Assembly (NCBI GenBank): GCA_017654935.2
Contig: CM065690.1
Coordinates: 35,861,454-35,925,453, forward strand
Origin: Phymorhynchus buccinoides
Taxonomy: Eukaryota; Mollusca; Gastropoda; Neogastropoda; Raphitomidae
DNA: 64,000 bases
Direction of reading: 5' to 3'
Part shown: positions 1 through 16,040 of the stretch, in pieces
Layout of the letters: every line of letters begins with the position of its first letter
Position numbering within the stretch: the first letter of the stretch is position 1
Notes under the pieces: generated by a model
What the model was told of the DNA's origin: nothing
Database searches by the model: none
What the model saw: the letters and a program-made list of their open reading frames with translations, nothing else
Position numbers and translations under genes: made by a program

Positions 1-520
1 ACAATAGCTTTTCATGCATGGACTTTGGATTTTTTGTTTGTGCGAATGTGGAATATTATTTTCTTTGGCTCAATCCTTGCAAACAAAATGGCAGAATTTC
101 TTCCAAAAGTGGGGGGCTTTCAAATAATTCAATTCATCCTAACAAGAAAAGTCAGAGAGAAAAAGAGAAACAGAAGGACAGAGAGAATCTCAATGGGACT
201 ATGTTGTGCTGGCGCTATGCCGTAAAATGCCGTAAAATATGGTGGGTTGCTTCCCTTTGACCATACTTATTAACCTAATATATTTTCAGTATTCAGTGTT
301 AATTATATCTTCGAAATCAGGGGGTCAGAATCAGCGCACAAAATATAACTCTAGATTAGAACATTTTTAGAGGGTCACATGGACATTTTAGAAGGTCTTT
401 CGTAAGATGTTTTAACAATTATAACAACAACAAAAGAAGAAAGAAATAAAAGATTAAACCCCAAGCTCAAAACCGTCTATACAAGTTACAAGATCAAACC
501 ACAAACTGACCAACAAAATA
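1..520. other. Gene-free stretch at left edge
   Basis: Low-complexity, AT-rich sequence with short open frames that lack splice-like boundaries and protein character. I see no gene or recognisable repeat here. Confidence 0.5.
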
Positions 521-571
521 CAGTGGAACCTCCCTTATAAGTCCCCCCCCCCCCCCCCCCCCCCCCACCCC
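521..571. repeat. Truncated CAGTGGAACC element end running into a poly-C tract
   Basis: The stretch begins TA then CAGTGGAACCTCCCTTATA, the terminal inverted repeat of the MITE family that is abundant at 35-63 kb. It breaks after about 22 bases into a C run at 543-571. The other terminus is not found nearby, so this is a broken copy. Confidence 0.7.
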
Positions 572-711
572 CAATGTATCCCATAACGCACATTTGTGCG
601 TCCCTGAAGCACTAAAATCCCAAAGGGACTCCTTAATTTCAGCGCTGTGCGTCCCTGTGCGTCCCTGGGACGCACACGTTTTTCACAGATCAAGTTCAAT
701 ATCTCTCTCAG

Positions 712-885
712 ATCTATGGTGCTGGCAACAGAACTGGTCTCGCTATCGTCAGTAGAGCTGGCACTGAAACTGAAACTGGAACAGTGGAAGTGGAAGCAGA
801 CGATAACGAAACTAAAGAGGCCTACCGACAGCACGAAAGAAAAGACTACAGGAGTTGTGCCAATACACGTAGGCCCAGTCGATAG
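712..885 (+). CDS. Candidate terminal exon, unknown protein (weak)
   Basis: A pyrimidine-rich stretch ending CTCTCAG at 711 is followed by 57 open codons and a TAG at 883-885. The translated piece is hydrophilic and rich in Thr and Glu (a TETETGTVEVEADD-type run), then basic. I do not recognise the product and find no partner exon, so the call rests only on a plausible acceptor and an open frame. It could equally be chance open frame in non-coding DNA. Confidence 0.22.
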   Translation: MYGAGNRTGLAIVSRAGTETETGTVEVEADDNETKEAYRQHERKDYRSCANTRRPSR

Positions 886-927
886 TTGTTTCCATCACTT
901 GAGAGAAAATGTCTCTTCTATTAAGTT

Positions 928-1476
928 CAGGGATGTAAGAGGACCCAAAATAAAAAAGCTTACTGGATCATTGGGCCACCTAAGGCCCCCGGTGTGGACT
1001 GCGTGGTAGGAGTGTAAAGAGCATAAATGTGGTGTACGTGTGTGTAAATAGCATATAAACATGGTGTGTGTGTGTACTGTATGTCTATGAGTATGTGAGT
1101 TAAGTGTAAACACTAGATGTGTGGGTGTGGGTGTGAGACTGTGACTATAAATAAGTATGTGAGCAAAGTTTAAAGACTACATACTACAGATGTGTGTGTG
1201 TGACTCGGTGTGTGTCACTGTGCGTGTGTGCGTGTGTGTGTGTGAGACTGAGAGAGACTATGCTTGAATTGCGCAGTCATCGGGCGAAATTGACCAATCA
1301 CAAAGCTTCTTACGATTTTCAGTCAAGGGAGAGTACTACACGCTAAACTCTGCTTTTGGCTTGCTTATAAGCGTGCGGGAACCTCGGCGAAATCGACCGT
1401 TATTACGGGGTTTTTGGGGGGGTTCCCGAATAGAAAAAGCGCATTTACGCGCTTACGCGTAGCTCTCACATCCCTG
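928..1476. mobile_element. hAT-like non-autonomous DNA transposon, copy 1, with 6-bp target duplication
   Basis: Starts CAGGGATGTAAGAG and ends CTCTCACATCCCTG. It is flanked on both sides by TAAGTT (922-927 and 1477-1482), a perfect 6-bp target-site duplication. The right subterminal part (GCGCATTTACGCGC, then TACGCGTAG) matches the copy at 22573-23080. The interior holds a TG-rich stretch (about 1030-1260) absent from the other copy. No transposase frame is visible. The CAGGG terminus suggests hAT; the superfamily is an inference. Confidence 0.82.
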
Positions 1477-1482
1477 TAAGTT

Positions 1483-2815
1483 CTAAAATGGCTTACGGGA
1501 GTATCAACAACAGAGGAAAGGCCTCTCAAAGATTTTCATCAATAGAATCTGAGCACCAGTGAGGATACGGGTGATTAAGGCCTACCACTACCAGAAATGA
1601 GAATCATCAGTTGCTACAAACAAAAGAAGTGATCGAGTTGAGCCAAAAGCACATGTTTCTGCACTGCAGGGAAGAAGAGAAAGGCAGTTGTACTTGTAGG
1701 AGTCCTGAGAAAGTGACAGTGGAGCTGAACCAAAGAAAATTGAAAAGGAAGCTGAATGAAAGGTGGCCAAAAGGGTTTTATTTCCCCTTACTAATACTAG
1801 ACAAAAAACTAACCATACTGATCATACATCAATTTGATTGACTGACTCAAGTCAAAGCTGCTATAGCTGCTATTTTCGTCACTTGCTTTGCTTGCCCCCC
1901 CACTAAATTAATATTATCACTGCATAACACTGTGTGTGTATGTGTGTGACTGTGAGTGAGTGTGGGTGTTTGTGTGTATACATGTGTTTTACATGCATGG
2001 GGGATGAGCTTCTCCCATGTTTTCGCATTTAGATTTACCCTACAATTTGCAACTGGGGGTGAAAATACCAGTTAAAATTCTAAACAGGGGGTGAGAGTAC
2101 CTCTTAAGAGGAAAAAAGTTCAGAAGCCCTGCAAAACTTGCAATTATATATGCAAAGTTCTAGAATTCATGAAAACCCAAAACCTGAAAAAAAGAAGTGA
2201 AATGCAAGACTTTGACAACCAAAAACCTGAAAGTGAGACTCAACTTCATACACAAAAAAGATTTTTATACAGCAAAACTTTTGTTGAGCAGGCGGGGGGG
2301 TGTCTTTTTTTTACGTCAAAGATTCAGAACAAAATTACCCCAAAACATCATACCCAGTACATTCACAAACAACAAAACTTTTGTTGAGCGGGGAGGGGGG
2401 GAAGCTCGAGGGGGGGGCAGGGGCACCTTTTGACGTCACAGCTTCCGTAGAAAATTACGTCAATGCATCACACGATGCATCACTGGACCTGGGATATTCA
2501 TAAACAACGAAACTTGATCGTGGGAGTTGGGAGGGTGTGGGGGCTTGGGGGTGGGGTGGGGGTGGGGGGACACTTTATCTATGCATCAAAAATGCTGAAG
2601 TGTCAGCACAAAATGCTTAAAATGTCAATGTTCATTAACCTGCAATTGACATTTTGCTCAAGTCTCTAAGTCTAAATCTCTCATCCCGGGATTTTGTGCT
2701 CGATTTTTTGGTGTAAGTACTATTAACTATAAAAAAACGGAGGCCACATTTTTTGGCACTACAAAAAATGGATTTCCGTGCATGCCACATTGTCAGAAAA
2801 TAAGCACCCCTACAA
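1483..2815. other. Gene-free stretch
   Basis: Contains short TG-rich runs (1930-1985), two G-rich patches (2285-2420 and 2520-2570) and an imperfect local duplication of a CAAAACTTTTGTTGAGC motif (2274 and 2374). A 76-codon open frame from 1611 has no splice context or recognised domain. No gene called. Confidence 0.5.
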
Positions 2816-2819
2816 AACG

Positions 2820-3090
2820 GTATTGTATCCTTGGGAAAGATACTTTACTCCTATTTCCTGGTCCTTCGGATGAGACCTAAAACCGAAGTCCCGTGTGCGA
2901 ACGCCCACACAAGATCTTGCGCGCATGTTAAAGCCAATTCCACTATTCAGTACGAGTAGGCTGTGTGTGCCAGTGGAATGGATGACACGAACTCACAAAG
3001 CATGCATCATGTGCGCCAATAGCAGTCTAAGCGAAGACTTACTTTGGGTGTGAGGCAGGATAAACATCCCCAATCGGAAGAAGAAGAATT
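2820..3090 (+). repeat. SINE-like element body, truncated
   Basis: Contains the segment GATGAGACCTAAAACCGAAG, then CCCGTGTGC, which is close to the corresponding segment of the tRNA-headed SINE at 42485-42730. It ends in a GAAGAAGAAG run. The tRNA-like head seen in the 42.5-kb copy is missing here, so this is probably 5'-truncated. Confidence 0.55.
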
Positions 3091-3748
3091 TAACAAGACA
3101 TGATCTACTGCAATACTAATAGTGGCAGAGGACTGACAATTAGTAATGTCGCTACACTGCACATAGCCTCCTCTGGCAGCACTACAAGTAGAGTCTAGGC
3201 CTACTACTACTGTACTAGTAGTAGTAGTAGTGCTATTAGTACTACAGTACTACACACCATCAACATGACGAATGAAGCACCATGAATGTTCAGTGATTCA
3301 GTGATTGAGTGATTCAGTTCACTCACTCAGATGCTGACTTCAAAGTAGTAACACTAACAGTCAACACGCAATCACTGAATCAGTGAATCAGACAAGAGCC
3401 AGTCAGAGGGACAGATTAATTTTAGGCCTAAAGTAAAACAGCATTGCCCATTCAGAATCAGGTTAACCCAGAATCATTTGCAGGGGTCTAGGGTCCTCGC
3501 CGGGCCTGCTTTATGAAACATGTACAGTTTACATTACTGTGGCAGGCCTAATCAGCGAATAACTAGCTAGGCACTTACACTACACGACTACAGGCCTAGC
3601 AGACAACAGCCGAACAGGATCTGAGGATGCCGACAGTGACAGAGAGAGCGCAGCTCAAAAACAAATCCGAAACGGATAAAGATTGAAGCCACAAAAAGAC
3701 GGCAAAACCAATTACGAAATCGTGCGAAAGTCCGGCAAATGCACTTAC

Positions 3749-3854
3749 CAAGCAAGGTGCAAATGGACAAATTCATGGCGATTTGTTCCTTTGATTCATA
3801 AATGTAGTACAAGCTCATTTTCATTCCAAAGAGGAAGTGCGAACCCAGCGGCAT
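3749..3854 (-). CDS. Candidate first coding exon on the minus strand (weak)
   Basis: Reading leftwards from an ATG at 3854-3852, 35 open codons lead to a consensus-like donor (GTAAGTGC, starting at 3748). The sequence upstream (3855-4000) is richer in CG and has a CTCGCGAGA motif, as some promoters do. The peptide is short, I do not recognise it, and no downstream exon was found between 1 and 3700, so this stays a low-confidence candidate. Confidence 0.18.
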
Positions 3855-4045
3855 TCACGTTGCAGCTTTCTTCTCGCGAGATCAGAGAAATGTTGCAGAA
3901 GATTCACTGGGGTCTCCGCCCCCGCATTTCTCTCCCTTCGAGTTCTTCTCCCATCTCCATCACTTCGCGCCTAGTCTACATACTGGTGCCATTGAATTGC
4001 TGTTACAGTAATATAATAGATCTAACCAGTCCTTTGCTCACCTGA

Positions 4046-4889
4046 CTTTTGCCAAACAGAAGAACACACACAGAAAAGTAAAATAAAGATTAAAAGGAAA
4101 AGTAGAAAGCACTGACACAGTGCTAACATGATGACAAAGCGGCTCGAGATGAAAAGGGATGCAACTCTCGTCCTGGGTAGGCCTAAATCAAATTTCACTG
4201 CCTGCCGTGGGTTAGGTAAAGAAAGATTAAAACAATAATTCGCCTTCCCAAAAATATCACTGAGTCAAAATTTTAAAGGCATGGTGACCTAAAAAATAAA
4301 AAAAAGTAATCGATTCTGTGACGAATAGAATTAAACTGTTTGCAAAAAGCTCATCAAAATGTTGGTGTGTCCACACATCCATCTTCAGTCGTACGGTTAT
4401 CTAATTGTGACGTCACGCTCTGTGGGGCATGGATTTGATTAAATACTATTTTCTAGATGAATGTAATAAAAATCCTACTAGTTCCGTGTCTACTTGTTGA
4501 ATCTCTGTCTCTCCCCCCCCCACCCCCCTCCTCCTACCTGCAGCCTGTGCCTGTGGTATATTGGAAGCAGCTTTATACTTTCACACACACGCTATCTCTG
4601 TCTCCCCCCCCCCCCCCCCCCCCCTCCTGCAGCCTGTGCCTGTGGTAGATCAGCAAGATCATGATAGTGGACGTTGTCCGAGGAAAGAAGAAGACAGGGT
4701 GTGATGAGTCTGATGGAATATCTGTATCTCCATAGAGATTTCATCAGATTTAATGGACCATCTTGTTCGGTAAATTTCGAAATTATCCCTTCCTTAGTTT
4801 TGGCGATTGAGGACGTTTTTACATAATGTATGTAGATAAACACACAGAGAAGCGCTGAGATCCACGTTGTGGTATATTCAGCTACAATT
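4046..4889. other. Gene-free stretch with C-rich tracts
   Basis: Two homopolymer-rich C tracts (4513-4530 and 4604-4624) each precede a copy of CTGCAGCCTGTGCCTGTGGTA (4539 and 4626), a local duplication. Open frames across this region depend on the tracts and are not credible genes. Confidence 0.5.
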
Positions 4890-5200
4890 CGATATGTCTG
4901 TCGTTTCCGACTATGACAGCGATGTAGCAGAGAGATAGCAGCTGCTATTCTGGCGGGCTGCTGGGCTAAAGTTTGTTTAGTAGTCTTGAAGAAGCCTTGC
5001 CCAGGGTACATCCCCACTCTTAGCCAAAGGGAGTGTAAGCCGGGGACAGGTCGGCGTACGGAAAGTCCCCGAAAAGGCCAACGGCCAATCCCTTGAACTT
5101 GAAGTTTGAAGAATTAGAGCCAGTGCAAATGCCCCCCTAGTTTCAGAGTCACAGTCTTCCCGGACAAAAGGCTAAGCTGTAGGCCTACCATGATATTCCG
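4890..5200. repeat. Dispersed repeat shared with 52965-53260
   Basis: Shares ordered blocks with 52965-53260: TTTCNGACTATGAC, then a CTGATATTCTGG-like block, CTTGCCCAGGGTRCATCCCCAC, and finally AGTGCAAATGCCCCCTAGTTT. A shorter fragment in the opposite orientation lies near 10860-10930. It is an interspersed, possibly SINE-derived family; the open frame across it on the minus strand is therefore not treated as a gene. Confidence 0.6.
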
Positions 5201-5215
5201 AAATAGGGGAAGACG

Positions 5216-5402
5216 GGGTAAAAAGCGCATGGGCGGGGGTAAGAAGCCCACCCCTATTATCTCATTAAATGAAGCGAATTTCAGTCTCATTTTGCCCATG
5301 AGACGAGCGTTAATGTCTAGCATTCGTCTCATGGGCAAATTTGACTGAAATTTTCTTTATTTCATGAGATAATTGGGGTGGGCTTCTTACCCCGTCTTCC
5401 CC
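5216..5402. mobile_element. Near-palindromic hairpin MITE, copy 1
   Basis: Ends GGGGAAGACG and CGTCTTCCCC flanked by TA. The two arms (including TTGCCCATGAGACGA and its reverse complement) pair over most of the length around a loop of about 17 bases at 5313-5329. The left arm carries an extra GTAAAAAGCGCATGGGCGG segment that the right arm of this copy lacks; the copy at 9578-9785 has it on both sides. Confidence 0.85.
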
Positions 5403-5854
5403 TACTAGTGACAAAAATGGTAGAATATGGAAAACTCACCAGGGTTTGGGTTTGGTGATCAAGGTAGAAAAAGCCGGGAAGAAGCAAGCTTTCCGTTCGT
5501 AGAGCTTTCATCAGACTGGGGGTTGGTGCAGGGAGAGAGACCGAGTTTAAAAGCAAGACTGTAGAATAGTGTACATCTCTCCTTTACTAATGGCACCTAC
5601 TGCCCCCACCCCCATTGTGATTCATGGCAATATAGTTTGACGTGTCAATATGACATAAAGCTAGAGTTTAGTTAACACAGAGGGGGCGGACAGGATAAGA
5701 CGAATGAGGGCTCTCTTTCTCTTCATCACACCCTGCGCCAATTTCTCTTCTTAGTTTCTTAGGGGGGGCTCTTTTTTTAAAAAGTGAGCAATAATTAAAA
5801 AAAGAGGATTCTTGGTGTCGTCAACCAATTAATTATGACATATTTTGGCATCCG

Positions 5855-5918
<64 letters not shown>

Positions 5919-5945
5919 GCCTCTATCTCTGTCTCTCTATCTCTG

Positions 5946-6043
<98 letters not shown>

Positions 6044-6060
6044 CCTCTCTCTCTCTCTCT
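5855..6060. repeat. (CT)n microsatellite, interrupted
   Basis: About 205 bases of CT repeats, interrupted near 5916-5952 by GGGCCTCTATCTCTGT-type variants. The Arg-Glu and Leu-Ser open frames on either strand are products of the dinucleotide repeat, not genes. Confidence 0.97.
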
Positions 6061-6120
6061 TAAGAATAGACATCGCCTAAAATCTTTATCCTTGCTAAAT
6101 AAAGTTTTTTAGTGTTCAGT

Positions 6121-6220
<100 letters not shown>

Positions 6221-6300
6221 GCATAGGCCCCAGGGGTAAACAAAAAACAGCAACAGGGCAAGACTGAACAATCACCGAGCAGGGGACTGGACTATCAGCG

Positions 6301-6454
6301 AGGGCGTGTCATCATGAGTGCGTCTCTGACAGTCAACACGGGTAGTAGAATGTAAATTAGGCTGAACAGACAGTCATTTTTGAAGGAGTTCAGTCTAATT
6401 TACATAGTACTACCCGTGTTGACTGTCTAAGACGTACTCATGAATACACGCCCT
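6301..6454. mobile_element. Palindromic MITE just upstream of lectin gene 1
   Basis: Begins AGGGCGTGT and ends ACACGCCCT. Arms of about 65 bases pair, including GACAGTCAACACGGGTAGTA with its reverse complement at 6406-6426. The spacer is short, near 6382-6398. It lies about 150 bp before the lectin start codon, so it could sit in the promoter or 5' UTR. Confidence 0.8.
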
Positions 6455-6603
6455 GATGACCATGTCATTTTGACAAAAGTGGACAGTCCAGGTGACCTGT
6501 TTCACTAAGTCTTGGACCAGGCCAGATAACTACAATAATTAGTCTTCATATGCTTACCTCAGGGTAGCTGTGTCTCTGTGGTCCAGTTACTGTTTTGGTC
6601 ATA

Positions 6604-10782
<4,179 letters not shown>

Positions 10783-10976
10783 GTATGAAAATCCCTTTGG
10801 CCGAGAGAGTAGGGATTCACTCTTTTGCTTGGGCAAGGCTTCTGCACTATAAACAGATGTTAGCCCAGCCCGCCGGAATAGCAGCTGCCCCCTCTGCTAT
10901 CTGGCTGTCATAGACGGAAACGACAGACAGGTAATGAGGTATATATGTATACGTAACAAATTAACTCTGGGGGGAA

Positions 10977-10977
<1 letters not shown>

Positions 10978-11049
<72 letters not shown>
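10978..11049. repeat. (GT)n microsatellite
   Basis: About 72 bases of uninterrupted GT downstream of lectin 1. Confidence 0.97.
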
Positions 11050-11050
<1 letters not shown>

Positions 11051-11213
11051 TCTTTGACGCCATTGTCATCTGTTTGCCATCGTAACTTATTTGCTTCTGT
11101 CTGTCTCTGTATCTCTGTTTTTACTGTCGCGGTTCAGTCCGTCCTCAGTCCTCTTTCTCCCCATTTGTTTGTTTGTCTGTCTGCCTCTCTTTGTGTCTGT
11201 CTGTCTCGCGCTC

Positions 11214-11328
<115 letters not shown>

Positions 11329-11837
11329 GAGGACTGGATGAAAAAAAGTATTTATACTTACTCTATTATCCTCAGAAAATAAAAGTTATTCATTCATTCA
11401 TTCATTCTCTCCGCCGGGTCTCTCTCTACACGTTTATGTGTGTGCGTGCGTACATACGCACCCCGCTTTTGCGCGCGCATACGTGTATGTGCGCGCGCGC
11501 ACGCACACGCGCGTATGCACATGTGTATATGCATACACATGCGTGTTGTGTTCACAGAGCCATGGGAGGAGATGGAGGCGAAATCGTTGGTTGAGGACTC
11601 ACTCGTCCCTAGGCCTACGGGGACTGTCTTAGTCGTCTGGCAAACCTGCCTTTGTCTCAAGTTAATTCGTTCTTTAAGCTTAACTGGACACTTGATTAAT
11701 AAATCATGTATAAAATGCGTTGTAGTGCATCTTTTTTTTTTAATAAAGGTACACACACCGTTTTTCTGTTTCTGTCTCAGTCTGTGTCTCTCTTTCTCTC
11801 TCCTCACCTGTCTCTATCTGTGAGTTTACCCGTGTGC

Positions 11838-11985
<148 letters not shown>

Positions 11986-12240
11986 CGGCGTGTCAGTGTA
12001 TGCATCAGTTCATTCAGTTGGCATTTGGACGAACGTTTCAAGTTTTAAGCGTCCTTGACATTTGGAATTTCTTATCTATCCCTTATCTTTCAAAAAGACG
12101 CACTGAACATTTCTGAAGTTTGGATCCTGAGATGAATCCCGACTCGATCAAGTTACCCTGACTTGCACACGATGTCTTCTCATACTGATTAAAGATGCTT
12201 GCTAGCTATATTGTAACATTGTAGTAACTGCCACGGTTAC

Positions 12241-12333
12241 ATATACACACTCGCACGCACGCTCACACTCGCTCGCACGCGCGCGCGCGCGCGCGCGCAC
12301 GCACACGCTCACTCACACGCACGCGTGCGCGCA

Positions 12334-12389
<56 letters not shown>

Positions 12390-12402
12390 GCATGCACGCA
12401 CG

Positions 12403-12447
<45 letters not shown>
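12241..12447. repeat. Alternating CG/CA purine-pyrimidine tract
   Basis: A (CG)n core at about 12278-12300 is flanked by CACGCA units and then more than 100 bases of CA. It is almost wholly alternating pyrimidine-purine over about 200 bases. Confidence 0.95.
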
Positions 12448-12449
<2 letters not shown>

Positions 12450-12796
12450 TCAGATTTTGTATTACGGGTCCTCCACGAAAGAATTAGTCTACTCGGACCT
12501 TTGCAGTAAACCTGAAACTCCACAGGCCAAAGACCTCCAGACACATCCAGATCTAGGCCCCACTCTTTATCAGCACCACCGGCCCAAGGAGTGCAGTGAC
12601 TTCGAACATTAATTTTACTCAGTGCTAATCTCCACCAAGGACCCTCTCAAACCAAGGCGAGATCGAGAGAATAAAGCTAGCAACAACAGAAGGTAAAAAG
12701 CCCAATTTTATCACGAAAAACTCTGAAATCACCACAGCCAAACATTATGAACTTTATGAAAGAAACTTCAAAGCATTGGGTAAAGGTAAAGATGCG

Positions 12797-12828
<32 letters not shown>
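12797..12828. repeat. Poly-C tract
   Basis: About 32 C in a row. Two further homopolymer G runs lie at 13062-13080 and 13224-13238. Confidence 0.95.
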
Positions 12829-12831
<3 letters not shown>

Positions 12832-13540
12832 ATTTATCGGTTGTTTCCATTTTTTCCATTTTTCCGTTCTTGCCTTTCTTACTGCAGATTGAGTACTTTA
12901 TCCTCTATCGTTTGCTATATTTAACACTAATTTTCATCCATTTACATAATTAAACACACGCATTCAATAATAGTAGAAGATAAAGGCAAGACGGAAAAAA
13001 ACGCAATGAACCAGGACTGTGACAAATGCTCCGCGGCTGTTATGTGTACTGCACTACATAGGGGGGGGGGGGGGGGGGGGTCCTATTAGATAACGGCCTT
13101 TATCATGACTGCGATTAATTATTCAACAAAGATAATTAGCTGAAAAGGTTAATAAAATGCAGCTTAATGTTTGGTAAGAAAGGCAAGTGTGAAAATGCGG
13201 GGAGAGCTGAGAAATGTAGTGAGGGGGGGGGGGGGGGCGCATGCTCTGGTATTTTCATAGGCCTACATCCTAGCCAAGACCAGGGTTGTGGGGAAAACCC
13301 CTGCAAAGAAACCAACCCGTACCAGTAGAGTTACTTCCCTTTGTTTTCGGACAAACATCCGTGGAGCTCTGCTGCTTTCTTTAGGTCAGGTCAGGCGTTT
13401 AGGGCAGCCAGGCCTCGCGGCCTCTTGATGTACCCTTTTTTCTCTTATTGTTGTTGTTTGTTTTATGATTTTGTTGAATGAATGAATAAAATGTGTCATA
13501 TATTTAGATAGAAAAAAAAGAAGAAGATTGATTGATTGAA

Positions 13541-13607
13541 GAAGAAGAAAGCAAAGAAGAAGAAGAAGAAGAAGAAGAAGAAGAAGAAGAAGAAGAAGAA
13601 AAAGAAA
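13541..13607. repeat. (GAA)n microsatellite
   Basis: About 17 GAA units with small interruptions, upstream of lectin gene 2. Confidence 0.93.
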
Positions 13608-13920
13608 GCAAAAAAAAACCCGTCTGTTAATAGGGCTTAGGGGCCTATATTTGTCAGAGCAACAAAGACTAGGCAAAACAGAATTAGGCAAAACGCGATG
13701 GCGGTTTGAATTTCAGCACTGACAACCTTCTGCGACTCCTACACCTGCAGCTGTCTTCATGGCAGATTCTTCCCATGAGACTGACCCACTGAATCGTGCG
13801 TGTACTGACCTGCACACCTGAGGCCGCTAATCTCAGGAAATTATTTGGGGGAAAAAGACTGTAGCAAAACGCTTACTAGTCTACAGTTCCAAAAAAGTAG
13901 TATACGCTATCTTTGCTGCC

Positions 13921-13978
13921 ATGTTTGTTCACGGCTCCTGTCTTCTTGTTCTGCTTCTTTGCTGCAGCATCCACTCAG
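13921..13978 (+). CDS. Lectin 2 exon 1: signal peptide
   Basis: Encodes MFVHGS followed by the hydrophobic run CLLVLLLCCSIHS, then one base of a split codon before the donor GTGACC. Joined to exon 2 the split codon gives Gly. Same phase as lectin 1 exon 1. Confidence 0.8.
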
Positions 13979-14085
13979 GTGACCTATGTTTGTTTATTTA
14001 TTAAAGAAAACTAAGTGCTTGTTTGTTATAGTTACAGTTTGTATTTAAAAAAATGGCTTTAATAAGTACTTTTAGTTGTTTGAGA

Positions 14086-14127
<42 letters not shown>

Positions 14128-14256
14128 TGTGTGTGTGTGTGTACGTGTGTGAAAGAAAGTAAGTGTGAGTGTGATGAGTGTAGATGTGTGTGTGTGTGTG
14201 AATGTGTGTGTGTGTGTGTGTGTGGTGAAAAGTGTGTGTGTGTGTGTGTGATAGTG

Positions 14257-14287
<31 letters not shown>

Positions 14288-14494
14288 TGATGCACTGTGT
14301 GTGTGTGTGTATGTAGGTGTGTGTGTAATGCGTGCGCATGCGCGCGTGTGTGATGTATGTGCGTGTGCGTGCGTGTCAGTGCATGTATGTATGTGTGTGT
14401 GTGTGTGTGTGTGTGTTGTGTGACGTGTGAGGGTGTGTGTGTGTGTCTGTCATACACGTGTCTGTTAAATGTGTGCGTGCGTGCGTGCGTGTGT

Positions 14495-14544
<50 letters not shown>

Positions 14545-15989
14545 GAGAGAGAGGGGGGGGGGGTACTTCACACCTTTTGCATATTCGGTTACAGAGCTTT
14601 CTATTACTATTAGATTGTATTCATATATATTCATGTTCCACTACCAGTTGGCCTAAAAGTAAGAACAGGAATACTTTGCAACCAAAGCGACGACCTGTGT
14701 TTTTCTCCGTCCTTGAACACAAATGTGTTTGAGTCACAACTTAATCTTCTGGGCAGGACATCATGAAATTTTGCAGAAAAAAAGGTGTTTGTTTGTTGTT
14801 GTTGTTGTTTTTGTTTTTATATGCCAAGAATGATGCACATCCTTAATTCACTTCTCTGAACACCTGAAAAATATGTCTAAAACAAGCAAACAAAGATATA
14901 ACTTTTTTTGTTTTGCGTTATTAGGCGCAAAGAAAACGATGGAAAAAACACAAAATGCAATTATTAGAACCGTTTTCACAGAAGTAGGAAGGAGAAGGGA
15001 GGAAAACAGCACCACCACCATCACAACAACAACGCAGGCCTTTGTTGTTTGTCTTCAGGGTCTGCCAACTGTCCTGAAGGATGGACGTACTACGGAGGGA
15101 ACTGTTACGTGGTTCTCCATGAGGTCGTGACCTGGTACGAGGCCAAGGTCGCCTGTGACGTGGCTCACGGTCAGCTGGTCGAAATCGCCAACGAAGACCA
15201 GAACATCTTTGTCTCCAACCTTCTCAAAACACACCGCTGTAAGAAGAGTTTGTTATGTTGTTGGTATTATTAGGATCTTGTTGTGTCATAGGCTTTGGCC
15301 CTTCTGTTAATACGTCTAGGCTGCAACTGCTGCTGCTATGTGTACACTTATTTTTGTCCTTTGCCGATCTACGATCGCAAAGGAGTATGTTTTCGTTCGT
15401 GTATGTGTCTTTGTTTTTGTTGTTTTTTTAAATATAATATGTGCTTGACATCCTCCTCTCGATCGTTATCATTAATGTCATCATGTTGGTCATCTTCATT
15501 TTGATCATCATTGTCGTACGTTGGCATTATTTTGGTTGCTGTAGTAGGCGGCCTATCATCGTTCTTGTAACTTATTGTTATCATCATCTTTATCAACATC
15601 GATGCCTCTACCACCACCAATAACCACAATCGTTGACGTCATCATTATCACTTTTATTAAAAAGAAATATGATCATCATCATCATCACCATTCTTACCAC
15701 CACCACCACTCTCACCATCACCCCTCTCCCTGACAACCTTTTTTTTTTATCATCTCTCTCACGATTCTCAGTGCCGTTCGCCTGGCTGGGCCTACAAGAT
15801 CTGGTCGTGGAAGGGAAGTTCGTGTGGTCATCCAACAACCACCCTCCGCTGTACCACAACTTCTTCAAGGGCCAGCCCTCGGACCCTGGAGTGAAAAACG
15901 AGGATTGTGTCAGCATGCGCAGCACTGGGCAGTGGTATGATGACCACTGCCACGCCGCTGCCCACTCCGTTGTCTGCCAGGCGGCGTAG
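13921..15989 (+). CDS. Secreted C-type lectin 2, three exons (151 aa)
   Basis: Tandem paralogue of lectin 1. Exons 13921-13978, 15059-15238 and 15772-15989 join in frame (58+180+218 nt), with both introns in phase 1. Residues 1-19 are a signal peptide; GWTYYGG, AWLGLQD (83-89) and six cysteines define a long-form C-type lectin domain. As in lectin 1, the calcium/sugar site reads QPS (114-116) and WYD (134-136), so the unusual pair of motifs is shared by both copies rather than a single accident. The gene is compact (about 2 kb) compared with lectin 1 (about 4.2 kb), whose introns are swollen by repeats. A 214-bp-arm inverted repeat starts 52 bases after the stop and contains the nearest AATAAA (16170-16175). 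Exon model inferred from sequence only. Confidence 0.88.
14088..14538. repeat. Interrupted (GT)n array in lectin 2 intron 1
   Basis: About 450 bases dominated by GT with many interruptions, ending in GA and G runs (to about 14562). It produces long Cys-Val and Thr-His open frames that are not genes. Confidence 0.95.
15059..15238 (+). CDS. Lectin 2 exon 2: N-terminal half of the domain
   Basis: The acceptor TTTGTCTTCAG precedes 180 nt coding for CPEGWTYYGGNCYVV and the VEIANEDQN segment. The donor is GTAAGA at 15239. It aligns codon for codon with lectin 1 exon 2. Confidence 0.93.
15772..15989 (+). CDS. Lectin 2 exon 3: C-terminal half of the domain and stop
   Basis: The acceptor GATTCTCAG precedes 218 nt coding for AWLGLQDLVVEGKFVW, the QPS site, WYDDHC and a terminal VCQAA, with TAG at 15987-15989. 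Intron 2 before it is rich in CAT/CCA trinucleotide runs (15590-15725). Confidence 0.93.
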
Positions 15990-16040
15990 GTTAACATTGT
16001 TGTCAATCAAAGAATGAAATAGTGAGGCCAAGAGAGGAGA

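Noticed and set aside
4592..5017. 141-codon minus-strand open frame
   Set aside because: Overlaps an interspersed repeat shared with 52965-53260 and depends on a poly-C tract for its end.
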